64,000 nucleotides of DNA, taken from assembly GCF_000522985.1 (NCBI RefSeq), contig NZ_CP007128.1, positions 62,001 to 126,000 of the forward strand, read 5' to 3'. Positions 24,630-32,075 of this stretch are shown here, one piece after another; position 1 is the first letter of the stretch; the number at the start of each line of letters is the position of its first letter. Under the pieces are notes generated by a model, which was not told the DNA's origin, made no database searches, and was given only the letters and a program-made list of their open reading frames with translations. Position numbers and translations under genes: made by a program. Source of the stretch: Gemmatirosa kalamazoonensis (GTDB taxonomy: Bacteria; Gemmatimonadota; Gemmatimonadetes; Gemmatimonadales; Gemmatimonadaceae).

Positions 24630-27484
24630 GCGAGCCCGCCGGCGCGCGCCGGCGGTGGGCGGGGCCGGCGCTGTCGGTGGTGATCTTCGCCGCGGCGCTC
24701 GTCGCGCTGCAGCGCGAGCTGCACGCGTTCCGCTACCGCGACGTCACGCGGGGCCTGCACGCGATCCCGACGACGCAGGTCGCGACGGCGCTCGCGCTCA
24801 CCGCGCTGTCGTACGCGATCCTCGTCGGCTACGACGCGCTGGCGCTCCGCTACGTGCGCCACCGCATCGCCGCGTGGCGCGTCGCGTTCGGGTCGTTCGT
24901 GTCGTACGCCGTGTCGCACACGCTCGGGTTCCCGGTGCTGACGGGCGGCGCGGTGCGCGTGCGCTTCTGGTCCGCGTGGGGGCTGTCGACGGGGGAGATC
25001 GGGCAGGCGGTCAGCTTCGCCGGCGCGACGTTCACGCTCGGCATGGTGCTCATGGGCGGGCTGGTGCTCGTGCTGGAGCCGTCGAGCAAGATGGCGCTCG
25101 TGCACCTGTCGGCCGCGGTGCGACCGTTGGGCGCCGTGGCGCTGCTGCTCGTCGCCGCGTACGTGGGGTGGAGCGTCCGGTCGGCGGCGCGCCGCCGCGC
25201 CCGGGGCACCATCGACCGCCGCTCGACGCCGCCGTCGGTCCCGGCGCTCGTCGCGTCGCCCACCGCCGGCGCAGGCCTCACACCCGAGCTGGCCCTCGAG
25301 ACGGCGGCTGCCGACGCGGCGGCAGCGGATACGGCGGACGCGGCGACGGCGGACGCGGCGACGGCAGCGGGTGAGGCGGCGGGCGCGGCATCCGCGCCCT
25401 CGGCACCTGCCGCCGTAGCCACACCCGCAGTCTCGGCTTCGGCAGTCTCGGTTTCCGCCGTTTCGGTCGGAGGTTGGCGGTTCCCCGTGCCATCGCCCAC
25501 GCTGGCGGTGGCCCAGCTCGTGTTGGCGGCCGCCGACTGGACGGTCGCCGGGAGCGTGCTGTACGCGCTGCTGCCGCATCAGGCGGCGGCGGTGCCGTTC
25601 CTGACGTTCCTCGGCGCGTTCCTGCTCGCGCAGTTCGCCGGCGTGGTGAGCCACGTGCCGGGCGGGATCGGCGTGTTCGAGTGGGTCATCGTGCGGCTGC
25701 TGCGGCCGTACGCGCCGAACGCCGCGGCGGTGCTCGGCGCGCTCGTCGCGTACCGCGCGGTGTACTACCTGCTCCCGTTCGTCGCCGCGCTCGGCGCGCT
25801 CGCGCTGCACGAGACGCGGCACGTGCAGGCGCGGGTCGCGGGCGGCGTCGTGCAGGGCGCGCGCGTGGTGGGGCGCGTGGCGCCGCGCATCGTGCCGCTC
25901 GCGCTCAGCTTCGCGACGTTCGCCGCCGGCACGGTGCTGCTCGTCTCGGGCGCGACGCCGTCGGTGCACGCGCGCGTCGCGGCGCTGCACTCGGCGCTGC
26001 CGTTAGGCGTCATCGAGCTGTCGCACTTCGCGGCGAGCCTCGCGGGCGCGGCGCTCGTCGTGCTCGCGTGGGCGCTGGGCCGCCGGCTCGATGCGGCGTG
26101 GGGGCTCGCGATCGTCGCACTCGTCGTCGGCATCATCGGCTCGCTGCTGAAGGGGCTCGACTGGGAGGAGGGGCTGCTGCTCACCGGCGTGCTGTCGCTG
26201 CTCATCCCGGCGCGCCCCGCGTTCTACCGCCGCGCCGCGCTCACGAACGAGCCGTTCACCCCCGGCTGGACGCTCGCCGTGCTGCTGGTCGTCGGCGTGA
26301 CGACGTGGCTCGGCTACTTCTCGTACCACCACGTGGAGTACTCGAGCGACCTGTGGTGGCGCTTCACCGCGCGCGGCGACGCCCCGCGGTTCCTGCGCGC
26401 CTCGGTGGGCGTGCTCGGCGCGCTGCTCGTGTTCGCGCTCCTGCGGCTGCTGCGCCACGCGCCGGCCGACCCCGAGCCGCCGACCGACGCGGACCTCGCG
26501 CGCGCGCGGTGCGTCCTCGAGCGCGCGGTGGCGACGGAGGGGAACCTCGCGCTGCTCGGTGACAAGTCACTGCTGTTCAGCGACAGCGGCCGCACGTTCG
26601 TCGCGTACGGCGTCGCCGGCCGGAGCTGGGTGGCGTTAGGCGACCCGGTGGGCCCGCCCGAGGAGCACACCGAGGTCGCGTGGCGATTCAAGGAGGCGGC
26701 CGACGAGCACGGTGGATGGACGGTGTTCTATCAGGTGAGCGTGGACCACCTGCCGCTCTACATCGACCTCGGGCTGACGCTGCTCAAGCTCGGCGAGGAG
26801 GCGCGGGTCCCGCTCGATCGCTTCTCGCTCGACGGGGGGGCGCGCAAGGGCATGCGGCGCATCGTGAACGCGGTCGAGAAGCAGGGCGTGCGCTTCGAGG
26901 TGCGCGACGCGTCCGCGGTGCCCGCGCTGCTCCCCGAGCTGCGCCGCATCTCCGACGAGTGGCTGGCGACGAAGAGCGTGCGCGAGAAGGGCTTCTCGCT
27001 CGGCTACTTCGACGAGCGCTACCTGCAGCAGTTCCCGATCGCGCTCGTGCTGCGCCGCGACGGCGACGGCGAGCACCCGGTGGCGTTCGCGAACCTGTGG
27101 CGCGGCGCCGACCGGAGCGAGCTGTCGGTGGATCTCATGCGCTACGCGTCGGACGCGCCGGAGAGCGTGATGGAGTACCTGTTCGTCCAGCTCCTGCTGT
27201 GGGGCAAGTCCCAGGGGTACGCGGAGTTCAACCTCGGCATGGCGCCGCTCTCCGGCTTCGAGAGCCGCAGCCTCGCGCCGCTGTGGAGCCGCGCCGGCGC
27301 GCTGCTGTACCGGCACGGTGAGCACTTCTACAACTTCCAGGGGCTTCGACGGTACAAGGAGAAGTTCGATCCCATCTGGGAGCCGAAGTACCTCGCGTCG
27401 CCGGGCGGCCTCGTGCTGCCGCGCGTGCTCGCGAACGTCACGACCCTCATCTCGGGCGGCCTGCGCGGCGTGATCGCGCGGTGA
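24626..27484 (+). CDS. mprF: bifunctional aminoacyl-phosphatidylglycerol synthase/flippase
   Basis: 952 residues starting at ATG 24626, inside the stop of the previous gene (ATGA). The N-terminal half has about 14 hydrophobic helices (flippase domain, including SHVPGGIGVFEWVIV). The C-terminal half (from about residue 620) is the DUF2156 synthase: GDKSLLFSDSGRTFVAYG, ALGDPVGPPEE, FNLGMAPLSGFESR and the closing YNFQGLRRYKEKFDPIWEP. MprF transfers lysine or alanine from aminoacyl-tRNA to phosphatidylglycerol and flips the product outward, lowering surface negative charge. Odd: an Ala/Thr/Asp-rich low-complexity insert (about 220-285) splits the flippase part. Confidence 0.94.
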   Translation: MSEPAGARRRWAGPALSVVIFAAALVALQRELHAFRYRDVTRGLHAIPTTQVATALALTALSYAILVGYDALALRYVRHRIAAWRVAFGSFVSYAVSHTLGFPVLTGGAVRVRFWSAWGLSTGEIGQAVSFAGATFTLGMVLMGGLVLVLEPSSKMALVHLSAAVRPLGAVALLLVAAYVGWSVRSAARRRARGTIDRRSTPPSVPALVASPTAGAGLTPELALETAAADAAAADTADAATADAATAAGEAAGAASAPSAPAAVATPAVSASAVSVSAVSVGGWRFPVPSPTLAVAQLVLAAADWTVAGSVLYALLPHQAAAVPFLTFLGAFLLAQFAGVVSHVPGGIGVFEWVIVRLLRPYAPNAAAVLGALVAYRAVYYLLPFVAALGALALHETRHVQARVAGGVVQGARVVGRVAPRIVPLALSFATFAAGTVLLVSGATPSVHARVAALHSALPLGVIELSHFAASLAGAALVVLAWALGRRLDAAWGLAIVALVVGIIGSLLKGLDWEEGLLLTGVLSLLIPARPAFYRRAALTNEPFTPGWTLAVLLVVGVTTWLGYFSYHHVEYSSDLWWRFTARGDAPRFLRASVGVLGALLVFALLRLLRHAPADPEPPTDADLARARCVLERAVATEGNLALLGDKSLLFSDSGRTFVAYGVAGRSWVALGDPVGPPEEHTEVAWRFKEAADEHGGWTVFYQVSVDHLPLYIDLGLTLLKLGEEARVPLDRFSLDGGARKGMRRIVNAVEKQGVRFEVRDASAVPALLPELRRISDEWLATKSVREKGFSLGYFDERYLQQFPIALVLRRDGDGEHPVAFANLWRGADRSELSVDLMRYASDAPESVMEYLFVQLLLWGKSQGYAEFNLGMAPLSGFESRSLAPLWSRAGALLYRHGEHFYNFQGLRRYKEKFDPIWEPKYLASPGGLVLPRVLANVTTLISGGLRGVIAR

Positions 27485-27503
27485 GCGCCTAACGATCCGT
27501 CTC

Positions 27504-28262
27504 ATGTCGCTGCGGCTGCCGCTCGCTCTCGCGCTCGTCCCGTCGCTGCTCGCCGCGCAGGCTCCATCGCCGGTGCGCGCGGCACCGCCGCCGGCGCTGG
27601 TGCACTACGACGTGCGCGACCTCCCGCTCGTCGAGCTGCTGCCGCCGACCGCGGCGGCCGGTCGCGCGCGCACGGCGGCGGACAGCACGCTCGTCGTGCT
27701 CATGACCGGCGACGGCGACTGGGCGGACATCGACAAGGGCATCGCCGAGGGGCTCTCGGCGGCGGGGGCGGCGGTCGTCGGGCTCAAGTCGCGCACCTAC
27801 CTGCAGGCGAAGCCGCGCTCCCCCGACGTGCTCGCGCGCGACGTGGAGCGCGTGCTGCGGCACTACCTGCCGCTGTGGGGGCGCGACCGCGTGGTGCTGC
27901 TCGGCTACTCGCGCGGCGCCGACTTCGTGCCGTTCGTGGCGAACCGGCTGCCGGCCGACCTGCGCGCACGCGTCGCGCTGCTCGGCATGTTCGGCATGGA
28001 GCAGTGGGCGAGCTTCGAGTTCCACTGGTCGGACATCGTGCGCGACACGCACCGGCCGTCGGACCTCGCCGTCGCGCCGGAGCTGGCGCGGCTGCGCGGC
28101 ACGCCGATGCTGTGCGTGTACGGGAGCGACGAGAAGGATTCCGCGTGCCGCCTCGCGGACGCGTCGCTGATCGAGCGGGTGGAGCGCGGCGGCGCGCATC
28201 ACTTCGACAAGGACTACGCGGCGCTCGCCGCGCTCGTGCTGCGGGGGCTCGGCCGGCGCTGA
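27504..28262 (+). CDS. AcvB/VirJ-family secreted alpha/beta-hydrolase
   Basis: 252 residues with a signal peptide (cleavage near LLAAQAPS). VirJ-domain features are VVLMTGDGDWADIDKGIAEGL near the N-terminus, the nucleophile motif LLGYSRGADFVPF, and a C-terminal HHFDKDY with the catalytic His. In Agrobacterium and Rhizobium, AcvB is encoded next to the MprF homologue LpiA and hydrolyses lysyl-phosphatidylglycerol. The same pairing here (19-base gap after mprF) supports a role as the periplasmic aminoacyl-PG hydrolase that balances MprF. This is inference from family and context. Confidence 0.9.
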   Translation: MSLRLPLALALVPSLLAAQAPSPVRAAPPPALVHYDVRDLPLVELLPPTAAAGRARTAADSTLVVLMTGDGDWADIDKGIAEGLSAAGAAVVGLKSRTYLQAKPRSPDVLARDVERVLRHYLPLWGRDRVVLLGYSRGADFVPFVANRLPADLRARVALLGMFGMEQWASFEFHWSDIVRDTHRPSDLAVAPELARLRGTPMLCVYGSDEKDSACRLADASLIERVERGGAHHFDKDYAALAALVLRGLGRR

Positions 28263-28301
28263 CGCGGCAGTGACGCCGCCCGCGGCACCGGACTCGACCG
28301 G

Positions 28302-28315
28302 GTGACGGAAGTCAC
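28302..28315. promoter_or_regulatory. CRP/FNR-like site upstream of the RsbRD-type kinase
   Basis: gtgacggaagtcac matches GTGA-N6-TCAC exactly. It lies 82 bases before the kinase start, in the 134-base gap after the virJ-like gene. A weak TAACGA lies 17 bases downstream. Confidence 0.45.
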
Positions 28316-28396
28316 GCGCGCCGGACCGGCGGTAACGAGGCGCGCGCGCGCTGGCAACCCTGTTGCACTAGGAGGCGGTGTACCCTCGCTGCTTCC

Positions 28397-29668
28397 ATGT
28401 CCGAGCCACCCGTTACCGCCGCCGGGCGCGTGCCCGGCCCACCGCGCGCCGCGGACGACGGCGCACCGTGCCCGCTGGGAGTGGCACTCGCCCGCCGGCT
28501 GCGCGGCGCGAGTACCGAGCTGACGCACCGCTGGCTCGACCGGATCGCGCAACGCGTGGCGATCGACGCGAACCACGTCTTCCCCACCGAGGAGCTGCTC
28601 GACCACGTCCCGATCCTCATCGACGGCATCGCCGACCACCTCGAGGACCGGTCGAACACCATCACCGCCGACTCGGCGGTCGTCGCGAAGGCCATGGAGC
28701 TCGGTGCGCTACGCCACGCCCAGGGCTTCGACGCCTACCAGGTGCTGAAGGAGTACGAGATCCTCGGCGGGATCCTGTTCACGTACCTCGCCGGCACCGT
28801 GGACGAGATCCCGCTCGGGTGCTCGCGCGCGGAGCTGTTCGGCTGCGCGCACCGCGTGTATCACGCGATCGCGCTCGTGCAGCAGGCGACGACGACGGAG
28901 TACCTGCGTCGCGTGACCGAGAAGCTCTCCGAGCGCGACGCGCGGCTGCGCTCCTTCCATCGCACGCTCGCCCACGAGCTGCGCAACCGCATCGGCGCGG
29001 CGGCCGGCGCGGCCGAGCTGCTCGAGTCGGTGGAGCTGGGCGACGAGGAGCGCAAGACGATGTCGGGCGTCGTCGCGCGCAACGTCGGCTCGATGCGCAC
29101 GACGCTCGAGCACCTGCTGGAGCTCTCGCGCGTCGACACCTCGGACGTGCGGCAGCAGCGGCACGTGCGGCTGCCGAGGGTGGCGGCGGAGGCGGCGCGG
29201 CAGCTGCGCGACCTCGCGCGCGCGCACGGCGTGGAGGTGCGCCTCGCGCCGCTCCCCGACGTGGACGTGAACGCCGCCGCGGTGGAGCTGTGCCTCACGA
29301 ACTTCATCGCGAACGGCGTGAAGTACTCCGACCCCGCGAAGCCGTCGCGCTGGGTGGAGGTGAGCGGCGAGCTCGCCGTCGACGCGGACGGCCGGCAGGA
29401 GGTCGTGGTCCACGTGCGCGACAACGGCCTCGGCGTGCCGCCGGATCAGCGCGCGGGGCTCTTCGGCCGCTTCTTCCGCGCCCACGAGCACAGCGCGCAG
29501 TACGTCGAGGGCACGGGGCTCGGGCTCAGCATCGTGCTGGAGACCGTGCGCGCGTTAGGCGGCCGCGCCTGGGCGACGTTCCCGGAGGTGGGGACGGAGT
29601 TCGCGTTCGCGCTGCCGGAACGGCGAGGGCAGGAGGGCAGGAGGGCAGGAGGGCAGGAGATCGACTAG
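28397..29668 (+). CDS. sensor histidine kinase with RsbRD-like N-terminal domain
   Basis: 423 residues, no TM helices. The N-terminal 150 residues (LTHRWLDRIAQR, DHLEDRSNTITADS, HAQGFDAYQVLKEYEILGGILF) match the RsbRD N-terminal sensory helical bundle. The H-box is SFHRTLAHELRNRIGAAAG (phospho-His at about residue 196), followed by N-box NFIANGVKYSD, DNGLGVP and GTGLGLS. A cytosolic sensor; no response regulator is adjacent, so it is an orphan. The last ten or so codons (RRAGGQE) come from the left arm of a gggcagga hairpin. Confidence 0.9.
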   Translation: MSEPPVTAAGRVPGPPRAADDGAPCPLGVALARRLRGASTELTHRWLDRIAQRVAIDANHVFPTEELLDHVPILIDGIADHLEDRSNTITADSAVVAKAMELGALRHAQGFDAYQVLKEYEILGGILFTYLAGTVDEIPLGCSRAELFGCAHRVYHAIALVQQATTTEYLRRVTEKLSERDARLRSFHRTLAHELRNRIGAAAGAAELLESVELGDEERKTMSGVVARNVGSMRTTLEHLLELSRVDTSDVRQQRHVRLPRVAAEAARQLRDLARAHGVEVRLAPLPDVDVNAAAVELCLTNFIANGVKYSDPAKPSRWVEVSGELAVDADGRQEVVVHVRDNGLGVPPDQRAGLFGRFFRAHEHSAQYVEGTGLGLSIVLETVRALGGRAWATFPEVGTEFAFALPERRGQEGRRAGGQEID

Positions 29669-29713
29669 GCCGCTCCGGCCCTCCTGCCCTCCTGCCCTCC
29701 TGCGCTCGCCTCA
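29625..29713. terminator. gggcagga-repeat hairpin between convergent genes
   Basis: Left arm 29625-29659 is four copies of gagggcag; right arm about 29680-29705 is three copies of its complement. About 26 bases pair. The array begins inside the kinase coding tail and ends at the stop of the SPFH gene. Same unit as at 12398-12480. Confidence 0.7.
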
Positions 29714-30745
29714 CGGCTTCGCGCCGGGGAGCTGGATCATCGGGATGCCGCCGCCCGACACCTGCGGGAGCTGGCCGTTCCACTTCTTCATCATCTCGTA
29801 CTGCACGAGCGTCGGCGTGATGCTCGCGGACAGGAGCTGGTTCGCCTTCGCCTGCGCCTCGGCCTCCGCGGTGATCGCCTTCGCGCGGCCGGCCGCCTTG
29901 ATGCTGTCGCCCTGCGCCTGGAACGTGTTCTTCTGCAGCTCGTTCTGCGCAGTGAGCGCCTGCTGCTGCATCACGTTCTTCGTGTTGATCGCCTCGATCA
30001 CGGCCGGCGGCGCACGGAGCTCGTTGATCGTGAACTGCTTCACCTGAATGCCGTAGGGCTCGAGCCGTTTCGCGATGCCCTGCTGGGTGCGATTCACGAC
30101 TTCCGCCTTTTTCGGCCCGATGACGTCGGCGATCGGCTCCTGACCCACCACCTCCTGCAGCGACTGGCGGATCGACTGCTTGACGTAGTTGTGCTGGATC
30201 GCCGCGATGTCCGTGCGGAACGTCTGGTAGAGCTGCGGCACCTTCGACGGGTCGAGCTCGAACGACATCGACACGTCGAGCGACAGCGGCTGCCCCTCCA
30301 CCGAGTTGACGTTGATCTCGTCGTTGTTCGTCGAGCCCTCGCCGGTCGACTTCGTGAGGACGAGCGTCTGCATGTACGTCGGGTACTCCTCGATCTGCGT
30401 GAAGAGCGGGTTGCGCATATGGATGCCCGGGCCTAACGGCGTGCGGTCGACACCGCCGCCGGCGCGGTGGATCACGATGCCGACGTGGCCGGGGTTGATG
30501 TAGGTGAACGCGGTCGGGGCGAGGACGAGCACCGCGAACAGCGCGGCGACGATCATGAGCCCGCGCTTCACCGCGCCGAGCTTCTCCTCGCGCGAGCGCC
30601 CACCCCCACCTCCCATCGGGTCGAATGCCGCCCCGCGCCGCCGGCGCGCGTCGCTCTCCGGGGAGAGCTTCGCGCCGAGGCTCGCGCGCATGTCGTTCAG
30701 CGCCTGCAGGGGGTCGGTCGATCGGTCGTCGGTACGGTCACTCAC
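29711..30745 (-). CDS. SPFH/band 7 (prohibitin-like) membrane protein
   Basis: 344 residues. A charged, Gly-rich N-terminus is followed by one TM helix (RGLMIVAALFAVLVLAPTAF). The band-7 domain has the INPGHVGIVIHRAGG opening, VEGQPLSLDVSMSFELDPS and EPYGIQVKQFTINELRAP. A long coiled-coil region (residues about 265-310) is rich in Gln/Ala. Such proteins oligomerise into membrane rings and organise lipid domains or protease complexes. It overlaps the upstream zinc-ribbon gene by eight bases, so both are likely one operon. Confidence 0.92.
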   Translation of the reverse strand: MSDRTDDRSTDPLQALNDMRASLGAKLSPESDARRRRGAAFDPMGGGGGRSREEKLGAVKRGLMIVAALFAVLVLAPTAFTYINPGHVGIVIHRAGGGVDRTPLGPGIHMRNPLFTQIEEYPTYMQTLVLTKSTGEGSTNNDEINVNSVEGQPLSLDVSMSFELDPSKVPQLYQTFRTDIAAIQHNYVKQSIRQSLQEVVGQEPIADVIGPKKAEVVNRTQQGIAKRLEPYGIQVKQFTINELRAPPAVIEAINTKNVMQQQALTAQNELQKNTFQAQGDSIKAAGRAKAITAEAEAQAKANQLLSASITPTLVQYEMMKKWNGQLPQVSGGGIPMIQLPGAKP

Positions 30746-30992
30746 GGAAAGCCTCCGCGTAGCACTCGGGACAGGTCACGCTGCCATTCGGCAGGCGCAC
30801 CATGTCGCGCTCGGGGTGATAGCCGTGGATGGGACAGGTTAGGGCGGCGAGCCGCTCCAGACGCTGGCGGTTCGCGCGTTGCCGCGCCCACCGACCGAGT
30901 GGAGTCAGCGTCCACACCCCATATGCGACGAGGGCGGCCGCCACCGCAACCAGTGCGATGAAGAGGACGCCCTCGATGAGTATGCCGGCCAT
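30738..30992 (-). CDS. membrane-anchored zinc-ribbon mini-protein
   Basis: 84 residues from ATG 30992; an in-frame extension to 31142 reads non-coding. One TM helix (GVLFIALVAVAAALVAYGVWTL), a basic stretch, then a small metal site CPIH...CPEC near the C-terminus. It lies upstream of and overlaps the SPFH gene, which suggests a partner role. The family is not recognised. Confidence 0.72.
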   Translation of the reverse strand: MAGILIEGVLFIALVAVAAALVAYGVWTLTPLGRWARQRANRQRLERLAALTCPIHGYHPERDMVRLPNGSVTCPECYAEAFRE

Positions 30993-31144
30993 CGTACCGG
31001 AACATACGAGTGCGGGGCCCGGAAGGTTGCGACCCTCGCCCGCCCGAACGCATCCAGGGTTCGGGTGCCCCAACCTTTTCCCGGGTGGTGCGGCCGGCCG
31101 GGACCAGAGATCCTGGTGCGCACCTCCCTCCCGGAGATCCACCC

Positions 31145-31999
31145 ATGCACCGTTCCATCGCTATGCTGTCGCTCTGCGCCGTCGGCCTCGCGCCGCTGGC
31201 CGCGCACGCCCAGGTCGTTCGCTCGGGCGCCGGCACGCTCGCCGACGTCACCGCCATCCGCGACGCCTTCCGCGCGGACCTCGGCGGCGGCACCGTCGCC
31301 GGGGCCAACGGCTCGTTCGGCGGGATCCGACGCGAGATCAACTGGGACGCCGTCCCCGACGCGTTCTCCGCCCCGAACAACCTGCCGGCGAACTTCTTCA
31401 ACGCGAACTCGCCGCGCGGCGCGGTGTTCGCCACCGCCGGTACCGGCTTCCAGCTCAGCGCGAACGCCGGCGTAGCGCCGATCGCGTTCGACAACATCGA
31501 CCCGTCGTACTCGAGCACGTTCCAGGCGTTCAGCCCGCAGCGGCTGTTCACCGCGCTCGGCAGCAACGTGGTCGACGTGAACTTCTTCGTCGCGGGGACG
31601 AGCACGGCGGCGCTCGTGCGCGGCTTCGGCGCGATCTTCTCCGACGTCGATCTCGCGAACACGACCTCGATCCAGTTCTTCGGGCCGGGGAGCGTGTCGC
31701 TCGGGACGTTCTACGCGCCGAGCCTCGTGGGGAGCCAATCGTTCTCGTTCCTCGGCGTGTCGTGGGCGACGCCGATCGTGAGCCGCGTGCGCATCACGAA
31801 CGGCAACGCAGCCCTCGGCGCGGGGGTGCTCGACCAGAACGGGAACCCCGTCGACCTCGTGGTGATGGACGACTTCCTCTACGGCGAGCCGGTCGACGCG
31901 AGGTCGGTGGTCCCGGAGCCGGCGACGCTCGCGCTCGTCGGCGGCGGCTTCCTCGCGCTCGTCGGCGGCACGCATCGCAGGAGACGGCGGATGGTGTGA
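31145..31999 (+). CDS. PEP-CTERM sorting-domain protein
   Basis: 284 residues. The signal peptide ends AAHAQ. The mature domain is Asn/Ser/Phe-rich (INWDAVPDAFSAPNNLPANFF near its start) and the C-terminus is a classic tripartite sorting signal: VPEPATLALVGG, a hydrophobic helix and a basic tail (RRRRR). Family knowledge: exosortase cleaves after such motifs and the proteins co-occur with exopolysaccharide loci. No exosortase is in this window. GGAG lies nine bases before the ATG. The 150 bases upstream hold small inverted repeats but no feature I can name. Confidence 0.9.
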   Translation: MHRSIAMLSLCAVGLAPLAAHAQVVRSGAGTLADVTAIRDAFRADLGGGTVAGANGSFGGIRREINWDAVPDAFSAPNNLPANFFNANSPRGAVFATAGTGFQLSANAGVAPIAFDNIDPSYSSTFQAFSPQRLFTALGSNVVDVNFFVAGTSTAALVRGFGAIFSDVDLANTTSIQFFGPGSVSLGTFYAPSLVGSQSFSFLGVSWATPIVSRVRITNGNAALGAGVLDQNGNPVDLVVMDDFLYGEPVDARSVVPEPATLALVGGGFLALVGGTHRRRRRMV

Positions 32000-32075
32000 T
32001 CGGCGAGGACGGACGAGGACTTGTGCCGGGGGCCGGGAGAGCGGACGTTAGGGCACGCTCACCCGGCCCTCTCTC

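Noticed and set aside
30993-31144. tRNA or riboswitch in the gap before the PEP-CTERM gene
   Set aside because: A gggttcgggtgcc stretch resembles a T-arm and cccgaac/gttcggg can pair, but no cloverleaf or known aptamer core can be built.
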